Positions 10,862 to 25,303 of a stretch of DNA of 64,000 nt are shown here, piece after piece. Position numbers and translations under genes: made by a program. The DNA comes from Punica granatum (lineage: Eukaryota > Streptophyta > Magnoliopsida > Myrtales > Lythraceae). The stretch lies in NCBI RefSeq assembly GCF_007655135.1, contig NC_045130.1, forward strand, positions 19,349,363-19,413,362. Direction: 5' to 3'. Under the pieces are notes generated by a model, which was not told the DNA's origin, did not search any database, and was given only the letters and a program-made list of their open reading frames with translations. Every line of letters starts with the position of its first letter. Within the stretch, counting starts at the first letter, position 1.

Positions 10862-11036
10862 TGATGCCGTTTAGTCCAGCAATGCACCCACGTCAGACTT
10901 CCGTTATATTCACTGACATCAAGGACCATATTGATAGGCGGAAGGCAAACGTTTGTGTTAAAATGGTGGCAAAATTAGTTGAGGGACTAAATTGGTGGCA
11001 GTGTGAAAGCAGAGGGATGACAGTGATAGTTTTCTC
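10862..11036 (-). repeat. MULE right terminal inverted repeat
   Basis: Inverted copy of 8922-9096, ending GTGATAGTTTTCTC immediately before the second TATATATTT. Differences from the left arm are scattered single substitutions, consistent with an old insertion. Confidence 0.92.
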
Positions 11037-11045
11037 TATATATTT

Positions 11046-11277
11046 TTGAGAAAAAGATCTGACATTTTCGAGGGAGTTTTTCTCGATAGACAGTACCGTG
11101 GGATTTTCGAGGGAAAATCAGTATCGAGAGATTTTTCCATAGCAAAAAAATTTCAAGGGCCTTTTTACCGAGGAAATATTTTCCTTGATAATTCGCCGGA
11201 ATTCCATTGTAACTCGTACGGTTCTGACAGATTTCCGACGGATTACGGCCTCCGTAATCAAACAGTTTTTAGTAGTG
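11046..11277 (-). mobile_element. CACTA (EnSpm) terminal region
   Basis: Read on the minus strand the element starts at 11277 with CACTACTAAAAACTG, the canonical CACTA terminus. It continues with GACGGATTACGG-type subterminal repeats (ACGGAGGCCGTAATCCGTCG is nearly palindromic) and several CGAGGGA motifs at 11046-11165. The opposite terminus and transposase are not in the window, and the MULE at 8922-11036 abuts the inner side, so only one end is preserved. Confidence 0.6.
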
Positions 11278-13079
11278 TCAATAAGTATAAATAATATGTA
11301 CATATATCCAAAATTCGTTGAATATGGTACCCAAAAAAAATATAGAAAAAATTCATTAAATCGGAATTGAAAAGTCAAATACACGAATCTTTCAATTAAG
11401 AATTAAATTTCCGAGTAGTTCAAAAGACAAGTAACAAGGGGTTAAGGGTTTTAAGAAGACCACATCTCATAAGCGCTGCTCAACTTTTACTATATATTAT
11501 AATTGATTCTTACTTCTTAGATCAGAACATCTAAGTTAATTACTTAATTTTTTATCATTCGTGGAGTTATAATTTTGTTATTCATTAATGTGGTTTTTTA
11601 TTTTGTTAAAAGAGAAGCTCATGAGTCTCGTACAATGAAATAGAAATCTCAATAACTAATAAAGAGACACATGTATAGTTGCACAAAATATTGAGCATGA
11701 AACATTTTAGGTATCAAGCGAGAACGTATACGACTGCACTACACAATATTTTAATTTCATAAACGAGCTTTGAGTGATGGACTTAACAAGCCTGTTTTTA
11801 TAAGTCAGAAATTATTAATCTATTACAATATCCATATATATATATATATAGTGAAATTGACTTCATTTTGCTTTAAATAGGGTAATAGTTAGTAGGGTCA
11901 AAATCATCAATTTATATATACATAACAACGAACTATATAATTTAATAATATTGGCAAGCAATTAATTGATCATACATAGGAATAGGACTAAACCATAAAC
12001 TATTGGTATTTGAAAAAAATTAAAATTTATGAAATTGAAAATGTAAATCAAATTTGTAAGAGAGCTTCAAAAAAATATTGAATAAGATAATTAGTCTAAC
12101 TTAATCGAAGGTTATTATTTAGAGATTAATATGTGAGATTTTTAAACTATTTTTTGATATTTTTATGATTATTTAGAAGTGAGTTAATTTTTTAAAAAAT
12201 TATATATGAAAATTATTATTCTCTCATAGAAAAGTTTTCAAAAAAAAAAAATCACAAATTCTATGAACTTATGATCATATAAAAAAATAGAGAGTTGATT
12301 TAATCATGTGACATATATTTAATTGGATATTAACCTAATTTTTGTTATAAGATTAAAATTATTATTATTTATGAACTTATGACAATAAAACAAATTAAAC
12401 ATCAGAAAATTTGCATAGCTAAAAAAATGGGTAATGAAGTAGATATATATGTACTTATCATACGGATGTCATTTACAATATTATCTAACACACTTACTAT
12501 TAAATAAATATATAATAGAATACTTACTAAGTGGGACTATTTGTTGTAAAATATATATTGAATCATGCAAATTAGTCTAATTTTATTATTTAATTACAGT
12601 ATCAAACTTGAAATTAATTATTATAATTATATTATAATGCTAAGTAGCTAAAATATTTTCCAAAATTCAGAATAATTGTAATAAAAATGATATATAAATG
12701 TTTTAAAATCATGATTAAAAATATAATTTTCAAAAAAGAGTTACGGAATATACTTGAAAATTAAATGTAAAGAAAGTTGGATTTATAGAATTATTTCCAT
12801 AGATATTAAAAATGTGATGAAATTAGAATGGATTGCACGGGAATTGAAAATTCTAAAGTAAAATATGAACCACAATACACGAAATAGAGGTCTTTCAATC
12901 GCTCGTGTTTTAGAGAAACCACTATATGTATTTTTAATTTCAAAGAAAATAATGATACTAATAAAGATGTATGATTGTATAAACTATGAAAATTTGAGAA
13001 TCTTATCATTATCCTTTCATTTGATAATATTTATTAATTCATTTTAATAATATCTCGTTTTAATTATTATTTGAAACAA
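11278..13079. other. AT-rich intergenic DNA
   Basis: About 1.8 kb of very AT-rich sequence. All ORFs are short and unrecognised. A segment near 11610-11665 resembles the Helitron 3' end at 13080-13109 (TCTCGTACAATG and ATAGAAATCT shared), suggesting a decayed relative. I see nothing else. Confidence 0.45.
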
Positions 13080-13109
13080 CCCGTACAATGCAACGGGATA
13101 GAAATCTAG
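13080..13109 (+). mobile_element. Helitron-like 3' terminus
   Basis: Hairpin CCCGT, loop ACAATGCA, ACGGG (13080-13097), then ATAGAAATCTAG and host T. This is the best of the four Helitron-like ends here: a five-base-pair stem, an 8-base spacer and CTAG|T. The 5' end was not found. Confidence 0.6.
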
Positions 13110-13367
13110 TATCTATCTATTATATACTCTTTTACCCCTTTCAAGAATTAATTGCGTTTACTTTCAACTCTAATTACAATAAGGTTATGCCAAGGCTTTG
13201 TATAATCAATTCCATGTTCTTTTTATTCTTCAGCTCGCAGCTAACATTAGTTAATACCTCTCGTCCTAATATAAGAACCCAATACACGCATTGTAACGTG
13301 GTACGAGGTTCCTAATATACACTCATATATGTGGTAGCTATCCTAAGTAGTGATCGACAATTAACGT

Positions 13368-13480
13368 GGATTCAAGTGGTTCGACGCTTGTTCTCTTAAC
13401 AAGATTTTGGGTTCGAATAATGTGAATGGAGAAAATCTACAATGAGAGAATCCCTTGTAGTAGCAAAAAAAATTCATTTT
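13368..13480 (+). mobile_element. tRNA-derived SINE-like element
   Basis: Contains ATTCAAGTGGTTCGACGC, an A-box-like segment, and about 25 bases later TTGGGTTCGAATAATG, a B-box-like segment, followed by GAATGGAGAAAATC. This spacing and the GCTTGT-CTCTTAA-AAG context are typical of plant Au-like SINEs. The 3' end fades into an A-rich run near 13465-13475. Confidence 0.5.
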
Positions 13481-13504
13481 GGGGTATTTTCAGTCAAATA
13501 AGGG

Positions 13505-14370
13505 TGTAAGCGCCTCGTTTTGGATTTGGCTTGGTCAATGATCAGAAAACACCCCAGACATATCATCAGTCAAGAAGCTGAATTAAGTAGAAAGATTTGT
13601 AGAAAGAAACTTCGAGAAGCTGAATTTCGAAAAATACAGGATAAGTCCGCGAGTGCTCGCCTTAAGCATTTCTTTATTTTCGGTGCAATATTTAAAATAA
13701 TACGAAGGTCGGTAATATTTTTCTCAAGGTTTGGACGTATGAAAAAACAATTTCTCAAAATAACGTGTAATTGCTAGAGATTTTTTATTTTAAAAACCAG
13801 ACTATTCATACATTTCTTAAATATCGACACCTTAATTATTTTTTTACCAATAAAAACTCGAATTCTTTGATTATCACATTTCAATCCAAAAGAAGAAAGG
13901 TTCGAGACGGAGAAATCGATTTTCTCACGTAGCAAGAAATATTCATTTCTAGGTATTTTCAATCAAATGATTATTTTCCGATCATGAAAAATATTTTTCG
14001 ATAAATATTTTTCCATAAAATATGTTTAATATCTTTATAAAGGGGTGAAAATGTAGTTTTTGTGAAGTTTAGAGACTGAAGCGTGATTAAATCAGACCGA
14101 ACTAGTTCAATTCGAACCAACGGAAGACAGTTCCTCTTTTTGGAAAAATTAAGCAGGGCCCGTGCGAATACTACCCGCACCACTCGCGCAGGGCAGCCAG
14201 CTAATCCTTCTTATGCAGATGGCCAACTGGTATGCTCCCGGACACCAATTTTTAGAAAATATCTCCATTTTGACCCCAATAGTTTTTAAAATTACAAAAT
14301 CCCGCAACTCCCTTTCTATCTATCTCGCCTCATTTATTTTCTCTCCACTCTCACCCCTTTCTCTCTCTTA
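13505..14370 (+). mobile_element. LTR-like repeat, copy 2
   Basis: A diverged relative of 7049-8110, starting TGTAAGCGCCTCGTT. Shared patches include GGTTCGAGA near 13901, TTCTCACGTAGC near 13922, ATATTTTTCGATAA near 13990 and GAAGTTTAG near 14063. A CT-rich tract follows near 14335-14370. There are no ORFs of retroelement type. Probably a decayed solo LTR. Confidence 0.4.
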
Positions 14371-16522
14371 GTAACGTCACTTCCTTCATACTTTTGCTAT
14401 TTAATTATTTATTTTACTATTTTTACTATTTATTTATTTTAATTATATTGTGAAAAGGTCACTTATTATACTTCTTTCTTTTTACCAAAAAAAGGGTATT
14501 ATACATTTTCTTTTGTTGATAGTTATTAAATTCAACTTAAAATAAATCAATAATTAAATTTATACGATTAATGTATTAAAAAACTTCCGCACATGGTGCA
14601 GTACACGTCTACTATATATATATATTTCAAGGCAGATAGAAAATCTCGTGGGGTAATCTAGTGCTTATGCGGAAATCCTGTTTGCCTTGCAAGGCTCACG
14701 TTAGCAAGAACAAGCTCCTTCGGGAGGACCACAACATTAAAATTCGAAATTGTCAGGTTTTCCTGACATCACACACGCACACATCTATATATATATATAT
14801 ATAGTTGTAACCCGACTAATAAATAGAGTCATAAAGATAAATTTATAATATTAGAATATATTTCACAAAAATAAAATAAAATACAACAACGGTGTTCCGA
14901 TACATTGTGAGCTATACAAGGCAAGAATATTTTCGAGATATCGAAATATATTCTAATAGGCAAATTCACATCTAAGTAGTTTTGATTAATTTGTAATTGT
15001 TAATCGATTCCCATTTAATTAATATATGCATTTGATTAATATATGTATATTATATAAATATACAAATTTTATAAAAGAAAACGAATTTTATGAATTAAGA
15101 ATAATTTATGCCTAATTTATATCAAATTTAGTTTAAAAAAAGAAAGTTAGTATATATGAACCCCAATCAATAAATAGGGTTAGAAACATCATTTTATTTC
15201 CTTTCCACAATTAATCCGCTATCAATAGGCAATTTCCGGCCAATGACAATTGCCAGCCAAACTAAATTGGAATAGGATTTCCTTCCCACAATTAATCCGC
15301 TATTAATTGGCCATTTCCGACCAAATTAAATTGGAACAGAAGCAATTTCGCCAAAATTAATTGCAAGTGGATTTATTATTTTAGCACTTTTATTTCAGCA
15401 ACAACACTCCGAAATCATGCCTGAGCGATGGATGGAAGGCTGGGAGGAGAAATGAGTTAATTAGTATTGAGTGGTCAATGGAAGGTAGAGAGGAGAAACT
15501 GTTTTATCTAAGCGATACTAATGAGGGACAATATGTCGTTTGGAATAACCACATGGAGGAAACCTTCTACTGGGGGTTTGGGGGTATATTTGAAATTATA
15601 TAAAATTGAGAGGGCATTTTAGGAAGTAAAATGTGGAGAAACAATTTGTGCAGCTCTCTATATACTTCTATACTTGTCATTATTATTAGGTAGATTCTAC
15701 AATTGGATCTCAAATTGTGTTCCATGATAAATTATTAATTTCAATCATTAGATCTTATCAACTTTTGATCTCATTAATCCATTATTTACATATTTTACCA
15801 TGACATTTCTTGCCCTTTATATTTTCATTTCACAATTTTCGCCTACAATACAATATCACTGTTATCGAATCCTCCCGCCACATGTATCAATCACATTCTG
15901 CCACGTTACTCATCATCGCCACATTACCAAACTGGACCATAAAATCAATTTTTAAAGAAAATTAGTCTAATATGACCCGGATACGTTAGCAACATGTCAT
16001 CAATATATAAAAGTTAAAGACACGTAAACGACACTCTAATTTTATTATATTTTGCATGTGACCGAATGAATTTGTGACGCCATTAAAAAATATATGGGTC
16101 AAAACATTGTCTTTAATATTAAAAGGACTAGTTTTACTAGTTTTTCGCCATAAAATATAATTTGACGTTCCATTGTAGAATTTACCTTATTATTATTATT
16201 ATTATAGATGAGAGAGGTTCATGGGACCAAAAAATAGAGAAAAGCAGATGAAAGGCACTATAGGTACTGACGATAATTGAATCCGAACCACTTGGTAATT
16301 CGATCGTGACTTATGCCATAGCACTAAATGCCATTCCTTGTGTAGTTCATCTTCTATTGTAAAGAAAATTAATTTTGATGGGTATAATTTATTAATATTT
16401 CCTTGCTGAAAATTCTAAAATTTTATTGTAATATACTTTAAGTCAATAGGAAGACATGTATTGAACTATTTATTCAATGTCCAACTATTTTCCTAAGCGA
16501 AATTTAAAACTAAAAATCTTAA
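14371..16522. other. intergenic, downstream flank of GH9
   Basis: Two kilobases without a recognised gene. At 15195-15380 a short segment containing CACAATTAATCCGCTAT is itself duplicated. Its second half (CATTTCCGACCAAATT through CAATTTCGCCAAAATTA) reappears at about 19420-19500, just upstream of the GH9 start. A (TA)n run and a CA-rich patch lie at 14775-14805. No RNA gene was seen. Confidence 0.45.
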
Positions 16523-20640
<4,118 letters not shown>

Positions 20641-20729
20641 TTAGTAGGCATATAATAACATAATATGGAAATTACATACTTCCACGGCTAAAATTAGATA
20701 TAAATCTCTAATAGTGAATAGGCATATTT

Positions 20730-23700
20730 TTAATCTCCAAAAGTGATGATAAAAGCATGCTCCCTAAACAAACACTTCCAAAACCTATGTCCCTGGAGAA
20801 GGTCACGCTGCTCCTCCTCAATCTGCAGATGCCCAGTAACGGGGACTAGGAGTGTGATAAATATAGCACCGGCAGATGCAACTCCCGCCAAGAAATGGAA
20901 AGTCCATCCTTCTAGATGCGAATGGATAGCCATGTCTCCAAGTGCCACTAGTGCGGAGGCAGTGAGTTTGACTTCATCTCCATGCGAAAATTTCAACCAT
21001 CCGAGTGGAGATGAAATCAAACTCCGGGTCGCCATGAAGAGTACCTCCAAGGCTATCACCGACATCCCTACATCCCGGCCTAACTTCTGGTGTGGCATCT
21101 GGACCAAGACTAATAAGCAACCGATGACAACCTACAAAAACAAGAGCACCCAATCAATTTTTACATATTCTAAGAAAGAAATCTAAATCCACATAAGGGT
21201 AATTGGGATAAATATCCGATTTAAGATTAATTTACCTGAGTCAATGTCATGATGGCACCGGACCCAGAGAGAAGCCATGTACTACGATGCTTCATCAGAT
21301 AGAGGGAGATGGATTTCACGATGAAATCCCATCCGCTGATCGCGAACAATACTAGGTTGCCTTGGCGGTGGCTCCAAAAAACATCAGCAGCACATCATTG
21401 TAAAGACCCAGATCAGTCACGTTGACGACCACCAGACTCGTGCCCGCGATGATAAGCTGTGGCCAATGGATCTTCTTTGCCAAATACGAGAGCGACTTGC
21501 ACAATTCTTCCTGGTAGCTGCTAGGCAATATCTCCAGGAGTAATGAACCTTGTTGATGATCAAACATAGGTTCATGACATTAGCTACGACCGGTTCGAGC
21601 AACAATATTGCGTTGAAAGCACGTCCCATCCATTTCTTATTATCTCCCGGTAGCGTGTGCTGGAATCGTTCCGCGGCCTGCACATTCACAAGAAATATTA
21701 GACGTAGACGTTAAAGTGAAGATAGAAAAGCAATTGCACTCCACTTGGTCATTTCTGAGTAATTATGGCAATTTTTCCTACATTCCATAGTTTCTTCTTA
21801 CGTGCAGTCAGCCTCTGCTATCCTAACCTTCATATAAGTGGTGGGGGGAAAAATTACTCAAACCGAACCAACGAACTGAACAAAAACAAAACCGAAACTC
21901 AAAAGCATTTCTTTAAAAGTGCAAATCTTTTGTTAAAAAACAAAAAGAGTTGGATTAGCTATTTACATGTTTTGTTCGGTTATACTGTATTTTTCGTTGC
22001 ATCAAAAAAAAAAAACTGCATTATCAAAGCTGAATCAGGATTTTAAATAAAATAAAAAAAGAAAACAAGAAAGGTATCTTATCCTAAGGCGGTGTTTGAT
22101 TACTCAAATTGAGTGCTGAAATAAAATGTTCAGCCCATAATGGGTTCAGTTGATTTGATAAACACATGAAAAATTAACTTAACTTAATAGACTTAAGTCA
22201 AAGAAGAATTTAATCATTAAGTAGGTGGGGATTTCCTTAATCATTCAGCAGTTTTTGACTTATTCACTTAGTTGGAGGGCTTTTCTTCCTTTATTACACC
22301 AGTGCCAACAAAATTTTTCTTGGTTGCTAATTAGCCCACCCCACCCACATCCACACTCGAGAGAGAGAAAGAGAAAGGAGAAGAAGCGGTGGCTTGGCAC
22401 CACATCATTGATTGGTGGCTCGTCGCCGACCACTTCTGCTATAGATGAGATCGTCGACGAGCACTAAGCTCGCCGACGACCTCGTCTGTGGCGATGTGAA
22501 CAGAGATGAACCACCACTGCCGAGATCTGGTGTTTCAAATGTCCTCCCTCTCTCTCTCTTCAAAATAGAGGGAGAGAGGAGATACTGGTGGTGGAGGCTC
22601 TCGGCTCCACCACCGCCACAAAAGAGGTTCCTAGAGGAGACGAAGCTCTTCGGGGTTGGTGTTGATTGGCCGACGAGCCACCATCGCCCCTCCCTACCTT
22701 TGCGATCAGATTCTATTTGATCCTTTTTTATTTATTTTTATTTTTTTAGAAATTATGAATTATAAAATACTGGGCCAAACTGCAAATAAGTACAAATATT
22801 GGGCTACCTAATAAAGATATTATACATGAACTTCAACTTTTGCCGACTTATTTTACCAAACAATTTTGATTTAACCATTTAAGTGCTTATTCTATTAAGT
22901 TCTTAAAATTTCAGCACTTAAGAGAAATGCTGAAATTTTAAGTCCAAACAAATACAACCTAATTTGAGAACGGTTTTCTGGGCCAAATCGAACCATGCCA
23001 ACCCCGCCTCATATTATTTCTTACAGTTGCAATCCACTTAATCACTAACTTATAGAATAACTTCTTTTCCTAAAAAAAGTTTGGGGTTGTACCTGTAATA
23101 GAGCTCCATCTCCCAGGCTTTGGAGTGCTTGATCGAGAATCACTGTGGCAACACTGTGGAAGCACACTTGCAGTGCACTTCAACAACGTTGATGAGCGAT
23201 CCAATAAAGAGTAGCCTCCGCAAGTTGAATCTTTTGAAAGTCTGTGTGCCAAGAATAGTGCAAGCTATTCCAATAAATGCTGCTACTTGCACGATCACAG
23301 TAAAACCCTTCAATTCTGCTCGCTAGTACTTGCAGAAATTGGTATGAGCAGCCAATTTCTTGTTCGTGAAGATGATCGAGGAAAACCACTCCAAAAGCTC
23401 ATTGGAGGAAACCACCGTACCTAAACCACGAGAGAATCCAAATTAGGATGAAAATTCATGATCTTGTTTACCCTCATAATTTTATTCATTGAGGTGATAT
23501 GATTAGAAAAGAAATGTAAACAATAAATTACCTGCGACGCTCACATCGATAGCAAACAGAAGCCCCACTAGCACAATGATGGAAAGCACTAGTAGAGTGC
23601 GTTGAAGGTCTCGTGGGGCACGAGTCCGTGGTCTCCCATCCGACAAACCACTCAACAAAGAGATCTAGAACCAAAAGAATGTCCAGAATCAACTCCAAGT

Positions 23701-24330
23701 TCGAAGACTATGAACTTAATATGTTCATATGAAACTATGAAAGAAAGAATTTTGCAGTGTACCTTCTCATGGTTGTGGTGGCCTTCTATGTCAAAAGTCG
23801 AGGGAGAAGGAATGATCACAGGACCGGTGATCTAAAGGCGCAAAAGGGCCGACTTAGACTTTCACATATACATTACAAATACATCTGGCATGTGTATTTT
23901 TCATTTTATGTTATTAATGACTGAATAAGGTAAAATCAAAAGGTTCAAACTACCTTCTATATATCTTTCTTCCCCTAAAAAAGGTCCTCCAAACTACCTT
24001 TCAAGTAAGCGAGAATATTTCACTGGGAATTTAACTTCAATGAATCTCGATAAACGTTAGATTTCATAAAATTTTCATTCTCTTAACGGCAAAAGGTTTA
24101 TTAGAAATGATTTATTATAGTTTGTAGGCTTTTTCTTATCTGTGAAATTTAGTTATAGATATTTCCTCCATTAATTAGTGTAGGATTGAGTTAAACAAAT
24201 TAATAAGAAAAATATTAGATAAGATAGGGGTAACGTGATGAACATTATGTACCTCCCCATGGGTGTGGTGGTCCTCCAAGTCAAAGGTCGAGGGAGAAGA
24301 AATGATCTCTGGACAAGTGCTCTACAAACA
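20730..24330 (-). pseudogene. uncharacterised multi-pass membrane protein, copy A
   Basis: I do not recognise the family. Exon-like blocks kept between copies, in minus-strand order: SPSTFDLEDHHTHGE (24252-24330), SPSTFDIEGHHNHE (23768-23838), SLLSGLSDGRPRTRAPRDLQ followed by a hydrophobic helix and AIDVSVAG (23535-23670), a block with VIVQVAAFIGIACTILG (23090-23420), AFNAILLLEPVVANVM (21550-21690), LAKKIHWPQLIIAGTSLVVV (21360-21530), and the C-terminal block ending HAFIITFGD (20730-21110). At least five hydrophobic helices indicate an integral membrane protein. The 23090-23420 block has a TAG at 23323-23325 where copy B has TGG. Relative to B and C the last block lacks 11 residues (FAPLVLCQ region). 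Probably non-functional. Confidence 0.6.
22088..22959. mobile_element. Harbinger-like MITE with GC-rich core, in copy A
   Basis: An 872-bp insertion in an intron of membrane gene copy A. The 3-bp target duplication is TAA (22085-22087 and 22960-22962). Left end GGCGGTGTTTGATTACTC; right end in reverse complement GGTTGTATTTGTTTGGACT. Subterminal AGTGCTGAAAT and ATTTCAGCACTT segments are also inverted. The middle (22330-22700) is GC-rich, codon-like and unlike the AT-rich arms, suggesting acquired host sequence. The same element is at 26699-27574. Confidence 0.75.
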
Positions 24331-25303
24331 CAAGGGCATAAATTATACGTCAAATTTAAACTGTAGCGACTCGTATCCAAAATAATATCTGCAAACATAA
24401 AGGAGTAGGGAATGGAATTGCAATTTCCTTCAACGTGCTTGTTTTTCTTTTAAATCCTCCATCCCACTAGTTTTTTTTTTTTAAAGAGCTATTCCCCATT
24501 AAGCATTAACGTTCTAAATACTATAAAAAGCCTATGAATTTGAAATCTCCCTTATCACCTTGTTACCCCAAAAATCCACACATACTCCAAAGCTGTTGTT
24601 GTTTTGGTTAATTTAATTTGAGAACAGTCTAGCAAGGAGTAGCAAGGCAGAGAGAAATATTAATTGAGAAGGAAGAAAAGAGACCGAGAACCACTCAAGA
24701 AGGAGAGCTGGAACCAAGAGAATGTCCGAAATTAATTCCAATGCTACTATGAATTGAACACGCTCGACTAAAATAAGAAAGAAGGGTACCTCCTCATGAT
24801 CGTGGTGGCCCTCAATGTCGAAAGTCGAGGGGAAGGAATGATCTCGGGACCGGTGATCTACAAGAACAAAAGGGCGGAATTAGACTTTAATTAATTACAT
24901 ATATACATGAAAATTCTATTGACGTATGTTTAGTCTTTTTTGTTTTGTTTTTTCATATCCTTTGGCTGAATGTGTTTCGTTTAGTCTTATTAATTAATTA
25001 GTGACTAACGCATGGAGGGCTAAAATCAAAAGTTCCAGACTAAACTTCCACCGTTCTTCCCAGGTCCTCCAAACTACCATTTTAGGTAACTGAGAATATT
25101 TTCATTGGATTTTAACATTATTTAAGTATTCCTATAATAATAAACATATATGTATATACATACTTAATATGTATGTAGATACATATATATTTATATGTAT
25201 ACACATATCTTTAATATTGTGTGATCGTCACAAATCAAGTACTGCCTAATAACTAACATATATGTATATACATATAAATCTTTAATAGTGAATAAGCATA
25301 TTT

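Larger units (their letters stand above)
8922..11036 (-). mobile_element. gene-capturing Mutator-like element (Pack-MULE)
   Basis: A 2115-bp element bounded by a perfect 9-bp target duplication TATATATTT (8913-8921 and 11037-11045). Long inverted repeats of about 175 bp lie at 8922-9096 and 10862-11036, starting GAGAAAACTATCACT and matching at roughly 90 percent by eye. A 9-bp duplication and long TIRs are diagnostic of Mutator-like elements. It has no transposase. Between the TIRs lie minus-strand pieces of two unrelated plant genes: a SAM-dependent methyltransferase (several pieces) and the co-regulator SEUSS. A 540-bp hAT element is inserted at 10207. The element itself is inserted next to a CACTA end (11046-11277). 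Confidence 0.9.
20700..25270 (-). repeat. tandem duplication unit A
   Basis: First of three direct copies sharing the right-hand start TAAATCTCTAATAGTGAATA and the same gene content. Unit B begins near 25275 and unit C near 29083. Unit A is the longest because it retains about 930 bp (roughly 23790-24715) missing from B. Units are highly similar, including intron sequence, so the duplications are fairly recent. Confidence 0.85.

Noticed and set aside
22445..22720. 91-codon GC-rich open frame as an independent gene
   Set aside because: It lies wholly inside the Harbinger-like MITE core and is frame-broken in the copy at 26699-27574.
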